From positions 1 to 61,619 of the forward strand of contig CALIAF010000042.1 in NCBI GenBank assembly GCA_938041335.1: a DNA stretch of 61,619 bases. The letters are read 5' to 3'. Below are positions 27,213 through 36,833 of this stretch, in pieces. This stretch comes from an uncultured Ulvibacter sp. Its GTDB lineage: Bacteria; Bacteroidota; Bacteroidia; Flavobacteriales; Flavobacteriaceae. Under the pieces are notes generated by a model. The model saw only the letters and a program-made list of their open reading frames with translations. It ran no database searches and was not told the origin of the DNA. Numbering within the stretch: the stretch's first letter is position 1; each line of letters starts with the position of its first letter. The position numbers and the translations under genes are program-made.

Positions 27213-28168
27213 GCGGCATGCTGTGGTTTAAAAGTCATTACAAAATAGCTGCCTATAAGTGCTGGTAAGACAAAGTTAAGGAGCCACATGGTTAATACGG
27301 TGCATAATACGATTGGCTCTGAAATTCCTAAGATAGAGAACAACCAGACCGCCACGCCACCACGTATTACAACATCAAGTATAAAAAAGGACGGAATGAT
27401 ACTCACAAAAAAATACATAGCAAAGATGAAAATGAGTGTTGGGGCAAAACTGCTTTCACTGCCAAAAAAGATAAGAATTAAAAAGAATAAAATACTGAAA
27501 GTGATATATCGCAAAAGAGAAAGTAATACTGTTCCTAATTTGATTTTAAACCTAAGATTTTTAAAATATGACAATACAGATTTGATGGACAGTCCTTTAA
27601 TTATTAGCGTTTGGTTCCTTAATACATAGAAAGCAAAAGACCCGATAATTAAAACTATTACCAGAATGATTAACTTATCAAACGCAACCGGAAACGGATA
27701 AGCATAGGCGACTAAAATACAACCAATAACCCCTAAAAACGTAGTAACTGCCATTTGAATTCCGCTACTAAAAAAGTTTAATAATAGAATTTGTTTTCTG
27801 TCTTTTTTAGGGTAATAGGCTGCCTTTGCTCCATAATCACCTATTCGAGCTGGCGTTGCTAAAGAGGCTGTTAATGATGCGAGGCTTTGTTTTAATGAAG
27901 TCTTAAATGTAATGGGTTGAAGGTGCGATACAGCGAGCTTCCATTTTGATATTTCTAAACCCCAATTAAAGATGGTAAGTATTAAAAAAGCAAAGATTGG
28001 GTAATACCTATTTGGATTTTTTTGTGAGAAGGCATTTTTAAACTCGTTCCATGTTTGCTCTTCAATAGTAATTATTTTTTGATAGATAAAAACGAATGCC
28101 ACAACCAATATCAAAACCTTTAGGGCAAGCAGCAGATATTGTTTAGATTTGTGGGAGAGTGAAATCAT
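27209..28168 (-). CDS. Lysylphosphatidylglycerol synthase TM-region (UPF0104) flippase-like protein
   Basis: About 319 residues from ATG 28168 (an ATG at 28192 adds eight). Eight or so membrane segments are visible, with the family's internal ASLTASLATPARIGDYGAKA motif and a late FFVSIIPSFFILDVVIRGGVAV. This is the membrane half of MprF-type proteins without the synthase domain; such stand-alone versions are thought to move lipid-linked substrates. It is paired with a GT2 by a 4-bp overlap. Divergent from ruvC. Confidence 0.8.
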   Translation of the reverse strand: MISLSHKSKQYLLLALKVLILVVAFVFIYQKIITIEEQTWNEFKNAFSQKNPNRYYPIFAFLILTIFNWGLEISKWKLAVSHLQPITFKTSLKQSLASLTASLATPARIGDYGAKAAYYPKKDRKQILLLNFFSSGIQMAVTTFLGVIGCILVAYAYPFPVAFDKLIILVIVLIIGSFAFYVLRNQTLIIKGLSIKSVLSYFKNLRFKIKLGTVLLSLLRYITFSILFFLILIFFGSESSFAPTLIFIFAMYFFVSIIPSFFILDVVIRGGVAVWLFSILGISEPIVLCTVLTMWLLNFVLPALIGSYFVMTFKPQHAA

Positions 28169-28233
28169 TATCACGAAAGTAATAAATAGCATTGCGCCTT
28201 AACGCCTTTGCAAGAAAAGTTTCAAACAGAACC

Positions 28234-28794
28234 GTGAGTAAAACCGAAAAAATCATATTAGGTATTGACCCAGGAACGACAATAATGGGTTTCGGGCTTA
28301 TAAAAGTGGTGGGTAAAAAGATGGAGTTTATGTTGCTCAACGAGCTCCAGCTCTCTAAATATGATGATCATTATAAGCGTTTAAAACTCATTTTTGAACG
28401 AACTATAGAGCTCATTGACAACTATCATCCAGACGAGATTGCAATTGAAGCCCCTTTCTTTGGTAAAAATGTACAGTCTATGTTAAAACTAGGTAGGGCA
28501 CAAGGAGTAGCAATGGCGGCAGGACTTTCTAGAGAAATACCTATTACAGAATATGCGCCAAAAAAAATAAAAATGGCCATTACCGGTAGTGGTAATGCGA
28601 GTAAAGAGCAAGTAGCAAAAATGCTTCAGAGTACTTTGGGCCTTAAAACGTTGCCTAAAAATCTCGATAGTACAGACGGGCTCGCTGCTGCAGTTTGCCA
28701 CTTTTACAATAGTGGTAAAACAGTTGATGCAGGTAAAAGTTATTCTGGTTGGGCGAGTTTTGTCAAACAAAATGAAAAACGCGTTAAAAAATAA
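28234..28794 (+). CDS. ruvC: Crossover junction endodeoxyribonuclease RuvC
   Basis: About 186 residues from a GTG at 28234, chosen because the RuvC fold starts with KIILGIDPGTTIMGFG just after it; the frame is open upstream to a TTG at 28192 in the divergent gene. Catalytic acidic residues are Asp11 in GIDPGT, Glu in IAIEAPFFGKN, and the late Asp pair in NLDSTDGLAAAVCHF. It resolves Holliday junctions together with RuvAB. Length is normal. Confidence 0.93.
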   Translation: MSKTEKIILGIDPGTTIMGFGLIKVVGKKMEFMLLNELQLSKYDDHYKRLKLIFERTIELIDNYHPDEIAIEAPFFGKNVQSMLKLGRAQGVAMAAGLSREIPITEYAPKKIKMAITGSGNASKEQVAKMLQSTLGLKTLPKNLDSTDGLAAAVCHFYNSGKTVDAGKSYSGWASFVKQNEKRVKK

Positions 28795-28870
28795 GTAAGC
28801 AGTTGTAGTATACAGTCAAGAATATCTTTTTGTTAAACTGATTACTTCCACTGTGACTGAAAACTAAAAA

Positions 28871-30001
28871 ATGAGCGGAATATACATCCACATTCCTTTT
28901 TGTAAACAAGCCTGTCATTACTGTGATTTTCACTTCTCTACGTCTTTAAAAAGACGCGATGATATGGTAGTTGCAATTTGCAAAGAACTTGAACTTAGAG
29001 CATCTGAGTTAGAAGAAGAAGTCGCGACCATTTATTTTGGCGGTGGTACTCCAAGTCTATTAACCGCTTCGGAAATATCCCAAATTTTAAATACGGTGTA
29101 TTCCATTTACACGGTTATCGATGATCCAGAAATTACACTAGAAGCTAATCCTGATGATTTGACACATTATCAAATTGAAGAATTATCTAATTCTCAAATT
29201 AATAGACTCTCCATAGGCGTCCAGTCTTTCTTTGAAGAAGACCTCAAATTAATGAACCGTGCCCACAATGCAGATGAAGCAGTAGCGTGTATAGATCTGG
29301 CAAAACAACATTTTAACAATATAAGTATTGACCTCATTTATGGCATTCCAGAAATGTCTAACGAACGTTGGTTAGAGAATGTAGATAAAGCACTGTCACT
29401 AGATATACCCCACTTATCATGTTATGCCTTGACGGTAGAGCCAAAAACGGCACTAGCAAATTTTATTAAAAAAGGAATTGTACCGCCTGTTGAAGATGAA
29501 GTAGCACAAGAACACCACAGTTTATTAGTAGCTAAAACTGAAGAGGCCGGATACGAAAATTATGAGTTTAGTAATTTCAGTAAAGTAGGCTGGGAATCGA
29601 AAAACAACACGGCTTATTGGCAAGGCAAACCCTATTTAGGTGTCGGTCCTTCTGCGCACAGTTATGACGGCAAAAGTAGAAGCTGGAACATTGCAAATAA
29701 TGCTATTTATCTTAAAAAAATAGCAAACAATGAGCTACCCTTAGAACGCGAGATCTTATCAAAAACAGATAGATACAATGAGTATGTGATGACTAGATTA
29801 AGAACAAAAGCAGGGGTTTCGTTGCAGCATATTTCCGAAGTATTTGGAGAAAAGTATCTTCTATATTTTAAGAAACAAATGCAATCACATATACAAAACC
29901 ATCTTCTTTTTGAGGAAGATGATATTATTCTAGTAAGCAAAAAAGGTAAGTTTTTAAGTGATGGAATTGCTTCCAGTCTTTTTATGTTGAACCTAAGTTA
30001 A
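28871..30001 (+). CDS. hemW: Radical SAM heme chaperone HemW
   Basis: 376 residues. The radical SAM cluster motif is at Cys11, Cys15, Cys18 (IPFCKQACHYCDFHFS), followed by YFGGGTPSLL, LEANPDD, RLSIGVQSF and the C-terminal wing. The CHYCDF spacing and the HFSTS segment mark HemW rather than the coproporphyrinogen dehydrogenase HemN. HemW delivers heme to respiratory and other heme proteins. In this genome heme delivery also matters for the H-NOX sensor, but no functional link is shown. Confidence 0.92.
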   Translation: MSGIYIHIPFCKQACHYCDFHFSTSLKRRDDMVVAICKELELRASELEEEVATIYFGGGTPSLLTASEISQILNTVYSIYTVIDDPEITLEANPDDLTHYQIEELSNSQINRLSIGVQSFFEEDLKLMNRAHNADEAVACIDLAKQHFNNISIDLIYGIPEMSNERWLENVDKALSLDIPHLSCYALTVEPKTALANFIKKGIVPPVEDEVAQEHHSLLVAKTEEAGYENYEFSNFSKVGWESKNNTAYWQGKPYLGVGPSAHSYDGKSRSWNIANNAIYLKKIANNELPLEREILSKTDRYNEYVMTRLRTKAGVSLQHISEVFGEKYLLYFKKQMQSHIQNHLLFEEDDIILVSKKGKFLSDGIASSLFMLNLS

Positions 30002-30035
30002 TCCAAAACCATAAAATTCGCTATTTTTAACCCAC

Positions 30036-30782
30036 ATGATAACCACACTAAAAATAGGCAAGGAACTTAAAACGGTAGATTTATCCCAACCTCTTGATAT
30101 TTCTATCACCTTAAGCGCAGATAAAAAAAATCCACTGGCTTGGTACATAGATAAACCCGAGATTGAGCCTGTACATCTTGATGGATGGATTGGAAGCACA
30201 AAGGAAGGAGCTGCTGTAAATTTTAAAAACATACTTTTTAATCCGCATGCTCATGGTACACATACAGAATGTGTGGGGCATATTTCTAAGGAGTTTCATT
30301 CTGTAAATGACTCCCTGAAAGAATTTTTTTTTCTTGCCGAAGTCATATCAGTTGTTCCAGAGAATAAAGCCAAAGATCAAATAATTACGGGCTACGAGAT
30401 TAAAAAAATGTTGAATGGCAAACAACCAGAAGCAGTCGTGATTAGAACATTTCCGAATACGGCTTCAAAAAAATCAATGAAATATTCAAATACAAATTGG
30501 CCGTATCTCAGCAAACAGGCAGCACTTTATTTATGCGATTTAGGTGTAAAGCATGTACTAATAGATTTACCATCTGTAGATAAAGAGAAGGACGATGGTA
30601 AATTACACGCTCATAAAGCATTCTGGAATTATCCAGAAAATCCAAGACTAGACGCCACAATAACAGAGTTTATTTATGTGCCAAATGCCGTAAAAGACGG
30701 AAGCTATTTATTAAATCTGCAAGTAGCCAATTTTAAAAATGATGCAGCACCTAGCAGACCGGTATTGTATCGCTTTATGTAA
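30036..30782 (+). CDS. Cyclase family (kynurenine formamidase-like) metal hydrolase
   Basis: 248 residues. N-terminal DLSQPLDISI and the metal-binding element NPHAHGTHTECVGHI match the cyclase/KynB family motif HxGTHxDxxxH, with Glu replacing Asp. A second element is HVLIDLPSVDKEKDDGKLHAHKAFWN. Members hydrolyse N-formylkynurenine or related amides or lactones. No other kynurenine gene is nearby, so the substrate is open. It lies 34 bp after hemW and heads a plus-strand run of closely spaced genes. Confidence 0.85.
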   Translation: MITTLKIGKELKTVDLSQPLDISITLSADKKNPLAWYIDKPEIEPVHLDGWIGSTKEGAAVNFKNILFNPHAHGTHTECVGHISKEFHSVNDSLKEFFFLAEVISVVPENKAKDQIITGYEIKKMLNGKQPEAVVIRTFPNTASKKSMKYSNTNWPYLSKQAALYLCDLGVKHVLIDLPSVDKEKDDGKLHAHKAFWNYPENPRLDATITEFIYVPNAVKDGSYLLNLQVANFKNDAAPSRPVLYRFM

Positions 30783-30783
30783 T

Positions 30784-31128
30784 ATGAAATCAATCTTAAA
30801 ACTAGAAGAACTAGCGCTGTTTGTGCTTGGTATCTTGGTCTTTAGTCAACTTGATATTGCCTGGTGGTGGTTTCCAGTTTTGCTGCTCACTCCAGATATT
30901 GGGATGTTAGGATATGTTATAAACACACGATTAGGTGCCATAACGTATAACTTATTTCATCACCGTGGTATTGCCGTAGCGTTATTGATTGCGGGATTTT
31001 ATCTTGATCACTTTGGTATACTTTTAGCAGGTACCATATTGTTCTCGCATATCGCATTTGATAGAATGCTAGGTTATGGGCTCAAATACCCCGATAACTT
31101 CAAGAACACTCACTTGGGTAATATTTAA
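30784..31128 (+). CDS. DUF4260 membrane protein
   Basis: About 114 residues from ATG 30784, one base after the previous stop. Three to four membrane segments and the family signature WWWFPVLLLTPDIGMLGYV...NLFHHRGIAV...FSHIAFDRMLGYGLKYPDNFKNTHLG identify DUF4260. Function unknown. Confidence 0.9.
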   Translation: MKSILKLEELALFVLGILVFSQLDIAWWWFPVLLLTPDIGMLGYVINTRLGAITYNLFHHRGIAVALLIAGFYLDHFGILLAGTILFSHIAFDRMLGYGLKYPDNFKNTHLGNI

Positions 31129-31136
31129 AATAAAAC

Positions 31137-31763
31137 ATGGAACAACTATTTATAGGCTTGGCAGTAGGTGCCATTCTGGCTTACTTTTTATACAGTCGTT
31201 TTGCCATAGGGCGAAAACGTGACAGACGTAAAACACAGTCTGTTGTTTTAATGGAAAAGATAAAAACCGTCTGTAAATTTATCACCGTTGAGGGAAATTT
31301 TTCTGAAATTTACCACTATGAAAATGTGAAAGAGAAATGGGTAGACGCTTTTCTGGGTTCAAAGAAAGCCCTCATATTAATAGATGCAAAAGCAAGTGTA
31401 GGTTTTGATCTCACCAAAGTAAAAATGGAAGCAAACGAACAATCTCGCACGATAACGATGCACAGCTTCCCGCAGCCTGAATTACTAACCATAGAGACGG
31501 ATTTTAAGTATTACGACAAGAAAGAAGGTTGGGCAAATCCTTTTACCGCAGAAGATCTTACAGAAATAAATGTAGAAGCAAAAAAACATATTGTCGATAA
31601 AGTTCCAGGAAGCGGTGTCATGGAGGAGGCCTCAAAGCAGGCCGTAGAGACCCTACAATTATTGGATAAGCTGGTCGAAACCATTAACTGGAAATTAGAC
31701 TATACTGCGATATATCTAGAGGAGGATAAAAAAGAATTGGGTGCTAAGAATTCATTGGATTAG
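31137..31763 (+). CDS. DUF4230 protein
   Basis: 208 residues. One N-terminal membrane anchor (about 4-22) is followed by the DUF4230 domain: KIKTVCKFITVEGNFSEIYHYE, a beta-rich core (ALILIDAKASVGFDLTKV) and the helical EEASKQAVETLQLL. A common Bacteroidota envelope protein of unknown function. It is 8 bp after the DUF4260 gene and 5 bp before the transglutaminase gene. Confidence 0.88.
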   Translation: MEQLFIGLAVGAILAYFLYSRFAIGRKRDRRKTQSVVLMEKIKTVCKFITVEGNFSEIYHYENVKEKWVDAFLGSKKALILIDAKASVGFDLTKVKMEANEQSRTITMHSFPQPELLTIETDFKYYDKKEGWANPFTAEDLTEINVEAKKHIVDKVPGSGVMEEASKQAVETLQLLDKLVETINWKLDYTAIYLEEDKKELGAKNSLD

Positions 31764-31768
31764 ATCTT

Positions 31769-32707
31769 ATGAAACACCTCACTTATATTATTCTCTTTGT
31801 ATGCGTGAACGCATCGAATCTCCTTTTTGGGCAAAACTACGCCCAGGCAGATGCTACCATTCAATTATACCCAGAAACCTTTGAAGATGTTGCGTTGTTT
31901 GATCGTTATTTATCACGTGATTTTAATACAGATGATGAAAAGGTGCGAGCTATTTATAGTTGGTTAATAAAAAACATTTCATACGATCCCGACGCCTACA
32001 AGCTATTTAATTATCATTTTAAAGACTATCGAGAGCGCAACCAAAAAGAAGAACGCAGTCGTAAAAAAATTATCGATTATACCCTAAAAACGGGTAAAGC
32101 CGTCTGTGAAGGTTATGCGATGACTTTTGAAAAATTGCTTACCCTTCAAGGCATTGAAAATTATTTGATACAAGGAGATACAAAAACACATTTTAAAGAT
32201 ATAGACAGAGACTTTGATTTAAACCATATGTGGAATGCCATCAAGATAGATGGAACATGGCACTTGTTTGATGCCACTTGGGGAGCAGGAAAATATACAG
32301 ATCGTTTTATTGCAGCACCTTCCTATTTTTATTTTAAAACAGATCCTGTGCTGTTTTTGAAGACACATTATCCAGAAGACATTAAAGACGCTTTTGTAGA
32401 AGACGAGTTAGACTATAATGCATTCTCAAGGCAACCCATTTATATTGACGCTAACCTACCGTTAGGATTTACAGATACTAGTATTAATGGGGTCATTAAT
32501 AAGAGTCAAGTGGCAAATGACTTAGAATTTCAGTTTTTGAAAACCGTTTCAAAAATACAGTATGCCTATGATGGCCAACTTCTTTCTGTTAAAGATATCA
32601 AAGAACGGGAAGGCAGTATTAATTTTACAATACCTTTGCAACGAGACGCTAAAACCCTATTGATTTATTGTGACGATAAACCGGTATTGGCGTATATAAT
32701 TAAGTAG
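31769..32707 (+). CDS. Secreted transglutaminase-like protein
   Basis: 312 residues with a signal peptide (about 1-21, ending LFGQ). The transglutaminase-like core shows Cys113 (GKAVCEGYAMTF), His153 (LNHMWNAIK) and an Asp in LFDATWGAG as the catalytic triad, preceded by RAIYSWLIKNISYD. The family includes peptidases and amidases related to yeast Cyk3. The C-terminal 110 residues are beta-rich without a family. Predicted to act on proteins or peptides in the periplasm. Confidence 0.88.
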   Translation: MKHLTYIILFVCVNASNLLFGQNYAQADATIQLYPETFEDVALFDRYLSRDFNTDDEKVRAIYSWLIKNISYDPDAYKLFNYHFKDYRERNQKEERSRKKIIDYTLKTGKAVCEGYAMTFEKLLTLQGIENYLIQGDTKTHFKDIDRDFDLNHMWNAIKIDGTWHLFDATWGAGKYTDRFIAAPSYFYFKTDPVLFLKTHYPEDIKDAFVEDELDYNAFSRQPIYIDANLPLGFTDTSINGVINKSQVANDLEFQFLKTVSKIQYAYDGQLLSVKDIKEREGSINFTIPLQRDAKTLLIYCDDKPVLAYIIK

Positions 32708-32708
32708 T

Positions 32709-33065
32709 ATGCACGTAGAAGATTTTAGAAATTATTGTCTTTCAAAGAAGGGGGTAACAGAATCATTTCCTTTTGATGAAAGCACACTAGTTTTTAAAGT
32801 GATGGGTAAGATGTTTGCTTTAAAAAGCCTAACGAGACTGCCTAGACAAGCCAACTTAAAATGTGATCCGGAGCGCGCCATTGCCCTTCGTGAAGCATAT
32901 GATGGTAGCATAATACCCGGATACCACATGAGTAAAAAACTCTGGAATACGGTGCTGCTTGAAGATGTGCCACAAAAACTTATTGTAGAATTAATAGATC
33001 ATTCTTATGACCTTGTAGTCTCAAAATTGACTAAAAAAGCCCAAGCAGAACTTGCTAATTTATGA
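32709..33065 (+). CDS. MmcQ/YjbR family protein
   Basis: 118 residues with the compact MmcQ/YjbR (CyaY-like double-wing) fold: EDFRNYCLSKKGVTESFPFDESTLVFKVMGKMFAL, LKCDPERAIALREAYDGSIIPGYHMSKKLWNTV and LIDHSYDLVV. Proposed to be DNA-binding, though no activity is established. Starts 1 bp after the transglutaminase stop and overlaps the next gene by 4 bp. Confidence 0.9.
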   Translation: MHVEDFRNYCLSKKGVTESFPFDESTLVFKVMGKMFALKSLTRLPRQANLKCDPERAIALREAYDGSIIPGYHMSKKLWNTVLLEDVPQKLIVELIDHSYDLVVSKLTKKAQAELANL

Positions 33066-34834
33066 TGCAGCCCATACCGTTTTACAATGCCCAAATAGAT
33101 GAAAACCAAGCCTTATTAACTAAGGTGAAGGGGACTTTGATGCAGTCAAGTATCTTGCGATTACTTGTGTTTTTTGCTACCGCAGCCATTATTTATTTTG
33201 CCTTCGGAAACACGCCAGTCGTTCTTATTTCGCTAGTAGTTGGGGTAGCGGTCTTTTTGTTTTTAGTCTCAAGACATACAAATTTACAATACAAAAGGGA
33301 TTACCTGCGACAGCTAATTGCAATCAATGAGATAGAGATAGAAGTTCAAAACCGAAATTATGCCATGTTACCATCGGGCGTCGAATACAAAGACGGAAGC
33401 CATGAATTTTGTGAAGATATTGATCTATTTGGAGCTGGCTCTTTCTTTCAATACCTTAATCGAACGACTTTAAAGAATGGGAGCGACTATTTAGCCTCCC
33501 TTTTTAAACAGAATGATATAGAACGCGTAGTAGATAAACAAGAAGCTATTAATGAGCTTGCAAATATTCCAAAATGGCGCCAACAGTTTTCTGCGGTTGC
33601 AGCTTTGGTGCAAACAGAAACTACAGCAAAACAAGCTACAACATGGTTAGCAGGACATCAGAAGTTTGTACCCAGTTTATTTAAAACAGTGCCGCTCATT
33701 TTTACAGTGGTTTCACTGGTGCTTAACGCGGTTTACATTGCTGGGTTCATACATGGAGGTATTGTGGTTGGATGGTTTCTGTTAGGGTTAGCAATTTCTG
33801 GTAGATACCTTAAAAAAATTAACAGCCTCTCCCTGCATACTTCAAAAATACAAAGCACATTTCAGCAATACTACAAGCTAATTTCTTTAATTGAAACACA
33901 GACCTTTAAAAGCGATTTGCTCAACGAACAAAAATCTCAAATAGTAGCGACCTCAGAAAAGGCTTCAGGAATATTACAACAATTTTCTAGACACTTAAAT
34001 CGTTTAGATCAACGCAATAATATGTTGATAGGAGTCATTTCAAATGGTTTCTTTTTACGGGATTTAAAAGTGAGTTATGATATTGAGTACTGGATAGAAA
34101 CGCATCATGAAAAAGTGGAAAAATGGTTTGAGGTGATTCATTTTTATGATGGGTATAATTCTCTGGCAAATTTCAGTTTTAACCACCTAGATTATACTTT
34201 TCCAAGTATTGATACAGAAGGTGATTTGTTAAAAGCGAAGCAAGCAGCACATCCATTATTAGATCCTACCACGGCAATTAAAAATGACATCCACATTCTA
34301 GAAGAACAATTTTTTATTATTACGGGAGCAAATATGGCGGGGAAAAGTACGTTTTTGCGCACCGTAGCGCTTCAGGTGGTGATGGCAAATATGGGCTTGC
34401 CTACTAATGCATCGCAGTCTGTTTATAAGCCAATTAAGTTAATTACCAGTATGCGTACCACAGACAGTTTGCAAGATGATGCTTCTTATTTTTATAGCGA
34501 ATTGACCCGACTTAAATATATCGTAGAGGCCATTAAAGAAGATAGATATTTCATTATACTTGACGAAATTTTAAAGGGAACCAACAGCACAGATAAGGCA
34601 AATGGTTCTAAAAAGTTTATACAAAAGTTAGTGCGAAGCAAGTCTACAGGTATCATTGCAACCCACGATTTAAGCTTGTGCACAACCGCAGATGAATTTG
34701 AAGAAGTAAAGAATTACTATTTTGATGCGCAGATTATTGATGACGAGTTGTATTTTGATTATACCTTTAAAGATGGGATTTGTCAAAATATGAACGCTTC
34801 GTTTTTACTAAAGAAGATGGGAATTGTGGATTAA
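33062..34834 (+). CDS. MutS-like ATPase with membrane segments
   Basis: 590 residues; the start ATGATG overlaps the previous stop. The N-terminal 240 residues hold two pairs of membrane helices (about 28-67 and 212-245). The middle has MutS lever/clamp-type helices. The C-terminal ATPase has Walker A GANMAGKST (about 421-429), VYKPIKLITSMRTTDSLQDDASYF (MutS signature) and Walker B YFIILDEILKGTNSTDK. The mismatch-recognition domain of MutS is missing. Membrane-bound MutS-type proteins are common in Bacteroidota; the role is unknown and is probably not mismatch repair. Confidence 0.87.
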   Translation: MMQPIPFYNAQIDENQALLTKVKGTLMQSSILRLLVFFATAAIIYFAFGNTPVVLISLVVGVAVFLFLVSRHTNLQYKRDYLRQLIAINEIEIEVQNRNYAMLPSGVEYKDGSHEFCEDIDLFGAGSFFQYLNRTTLKNGSDYLASLFKQNDIERVVDKQEAINELANIPKWRQQFSAVAALVQTETTAKQATTWLAGHQKFVPSLFKTVPLIFTVVSLVLNAVYIAGFIHGGIVVGWFLLGLAISGRYLKKINSLSLHTSKIQSTFQQYYKLISLIETQTFKSDLLNEQKSQIVATSEKASGILQQFSRHLNRLDQRNNMLIGVISNGFFLRDLKVSYDIEYWIETHHEKVEKWFEVIHFYDGYNSLANFSFNHLDYTFPSIDTEGDLLKAKQAAHPLLDPTTAIKNDIHILEEQFFIITGANMAGKSTFLRTVALQVVMANMGLPTNASQSVYKPIKLITSMRTTDSLQDDASYFYSELTRLKYIVEAIKEDRYFIILDEILKGTNSTDKANGSKKFIQKLVRSKSTGIIATHDLSLCTTADEFEEVKNYYFDAQIIDDELYFDYTFKDGICQNMNASFLLKKMGIVD

Positions 34835-34838
34835 AAAA

Positions 34839-35834
34839 ATGGATTCATTAACCCAAATAGTATTAGGAGCCGCAGTAGGCGAGGCCGTCTTAGGAAGAAC
34901 GGTGGGCAATAGAGCGGCGCTATATGGTGCTATTGCAGGTACGATTCCAGATCTTGATGTACTTGTTAAACCCTTTGTAGATACGGTTACTGCCTTAGAG
35001 TGGCATCGCGGTATTACACATTCTATTTTATTTTCTGTTCTGTTTGCGCCTGTAATGGGTTGGTTGGTTTCTAGCTGGGAACGTGCGGCAAGTTGGCGCC
35101 AATGGTTTTGGTTGTTTTTCTGGGCATTTATTACGCATTCATTACTTGATGCACACACCACTTGGGGGACACAATTGTTCTGGCCTTTTGATTTGCGATT
35201 GGCCTATAAAAATATCTTTGTTGTAGATCCATTATACACGGTACCGTTTTTGGTGTTTTTAATTCTTGCCTTATGGCGAAAACGTACTGACCCCAAGCGA
35301 CGTCGTTTTAATAATATTGGGTTATTGGTTAGTAGTTTTTATTTACTATTAACGCTGGGTTTAAAAGGCATCACTTATTTTAAATTTAAATCTGCCCTCG
35401 AAGCGCAGGGGATACCTTACACCGAGCTTGAAACAAAACCCGCCCCAATGCAAGCCATCTTATGGACGGCAAATGTAGACGCCGGAGATCACTTTTTAAT
35501 AGCAGATTATAGTCTTTTTGACTCTCAGCCCATTACGTTCCATAAACACCTTAAAAATCACGATCTTATTGCCAATATAAAAGAGCATCCTAAAGTGAAA
35601 CGATTAATTAGTTTAACCAATGGATGGTACGCTATGAAAGAGAAGGATGGCGTCTTGTATTTTAATGATTTAAGGTTTGGTGTGCTAAGTACAGACCCCG
35701 CGAGTCAAGATTATGTGTTTGCTTTTAAGATGGAACAGAAAGGTGATGAGATATTCTTTACAGAGAATGAGAAGAACCCTGCAGACGCCAAAAGTTTAAT
35801 GGGCGACTTGTGGACTAGGATAAAGGGAAATTAA
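34839..35834 (+). CDS. YdjM-like metal-dependent membrane hydrolase
   Basis: About 331 residues from ATG 34839, 4 bp after the MutS-like stop. The N-terminus MDSLTQIVLGAAVGEAVLG, then GTIPDLDVLV, WHRGITHSILF and HSLLDAHTTWGTQLFWPF give the His/Asp pattern of the LexA-regulated inner-membrane YdjM (DUF457) family. About five membrane segments lie in the first 190 residues; the last third is soluble. Substrate unknown. Confidence 0.88.
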   Translation: MDSLTQIVLGAAVGEAVLGRTVGNRAALYGAIAGTIPDLDVLVKPFVDTVTALEWHRGITHSILFSVLFAPVMGWLVSSWERAASWRQWFWLFFWAFITHSLLDAHTTWGTQLFWPFDLRLAYKNIFVVDPLYTVPFLVFLILALWRKRTDPKRRRFNNIGLLVSSFYLLLTLGLKGITYFKFKSALEAQGIPYTELETKPAPMQAILWTANVDAGDHFLIADYSLFDSQPITFHKHLKNHDLIANIKEHPKVKRLISLTNGWYAMKEKDGVLYFNDLRFGVLSTDPASQDYVFAFKMEQKGDEIFFTENEKNPADAKSLMGDLWTRIKGN

Positions 35835-36160
35835 TTATTTGACTTTTCTTTTAATAGTAGTATGTATAAGGCTTCTAGGAAAAATAAACATACAGCAATT
35901 AATCCAAAGGAAGTACTTATCCAGAAAGGATAGAACCATATCAAACCAGAAAAACCTAGTGAACTTAAAAGAGTATTACTTACGTTAGCTTTAATTGCGT
36001 AGACAATAATAGAGATAAAGCTAATTACTCCAATAAACCAAACAGTATTTTGAAGGATATTCTTTTCTTCTACCTGAGAAATGTCGATGGTATGGATATA
36101 AACTAAAAGTGCGTAACTAGAGATTAGGGTTATTAAAGAAACTATTCTGAGAATTTTCAT
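35831..36160 (-). CDS. Small membrane protein, unknown
   Basis: 109 residues with three to four membrane segments spanning nearly the whole length (about 5-24, 38-58, 65-80, 84-103) and a short lysine-rich tail. No family recognised. It overlaps the convergent YdjM-like gene by 4 bp at the 3' ends. Confidence 0.6.
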   Translation of the reverse strand: MKILRIVSLITLISSYALLVYIHTIDISQVEEKNILQNTVWFIGVISFISIIVYAIKANVSNTLLSSLGFSGLIWFYPFWISTSFGLIAVCLFFLEALYILLLKEKSNN

Positions 36161-36344
36161 TTTTTAATGTCAAAGCGTTCTGAAAAAATATTTTGTTGTT
36201 GTTTTAAAACAATAAATTAAGAATAGTAAATCCTTTATTGGGTCTGACATTCGCACACAATTTCTCTGTGTTAATTCATATCATATTTATACACTCAATT
36301 CACTAAAAGCGAAGCGTTCTAACCACTAAAAACTAATTACTATT

Positions 36345-36821
36345 TTACCCACAACTCATATCTGCAACAATTTTCCACTCGTCATCAATCTTCTTAAAGA
36401 TGATCATAAAGACACCATTGGCGTCCCCCACTTTTCTACTTAAAAAGTATTCTCCCATCACCCAATAGCTATTTGTCTCAATAGGAGAAATATCATTCAC
36501 TTTAAACGTTAGGGTACCGCTGTGCTCTTTAGTTGGGTATCCTTTTTTATAATTGTCAAGCGTGGCTTGCCAGCCTTTAGTGAGGCCGCTTTTTCCGTAA
36601 AATTTTAGAGAGTCACTTTTAATGTAACCCTGCATAAAACCTTCTAGATCATTATTGCTCCAGGCGATTTCTTGGTCTTTCATTACTTTTAAAATGGCTG
36701 CTTTGTCATCATTTGTTGATATTACTGTTTTGTTTTTGTTAGACGAGCCTTGTGATGAGACGCCAACATTAATACAGCTATTTAAGGAGAGAGCAGCGAC
36801 AATGATTAAAATGTATTTCAT
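36345..36821 (-). CDS. Lipoprotein with DUF4440 / SnoaL-like (NTF2-fold) domain
   Basis: 158 residues. Lipobox LSLNSC with Cys16. The mature domain (about 38-157) has the NTF2-fold layout of DUF4440: AAILKVMKDQEIAWSNNDLEGFMQGYIKSDSLKFYGKSG, YWVMGEYFLSR and the closing VFMIIFKKIDDEWKIVADMSCG. Such domains bind small ligands or act as isomerases or accessory proteins. It begins 12 bp after the 1,007-aa gene and is probably co-transcribed with it. Confidence 0.82.
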   Translation of the reverse strand: MKYILIIVAALSLNSCINVGVSSQGSSNKNKTVISTNDDKAAILKVMKDQEIAWSNNDLEGFMQGYIKSDSLKFYGKSGLTKGWQATLDNYKKGYPTKEHSGTLTFKVNDISPIETNSYWVMGEYFLSRKVGDANGVFMIIFKKIDDEWKIVADMSCG

Positions 36822-36833
36822 AATTAGATGGTG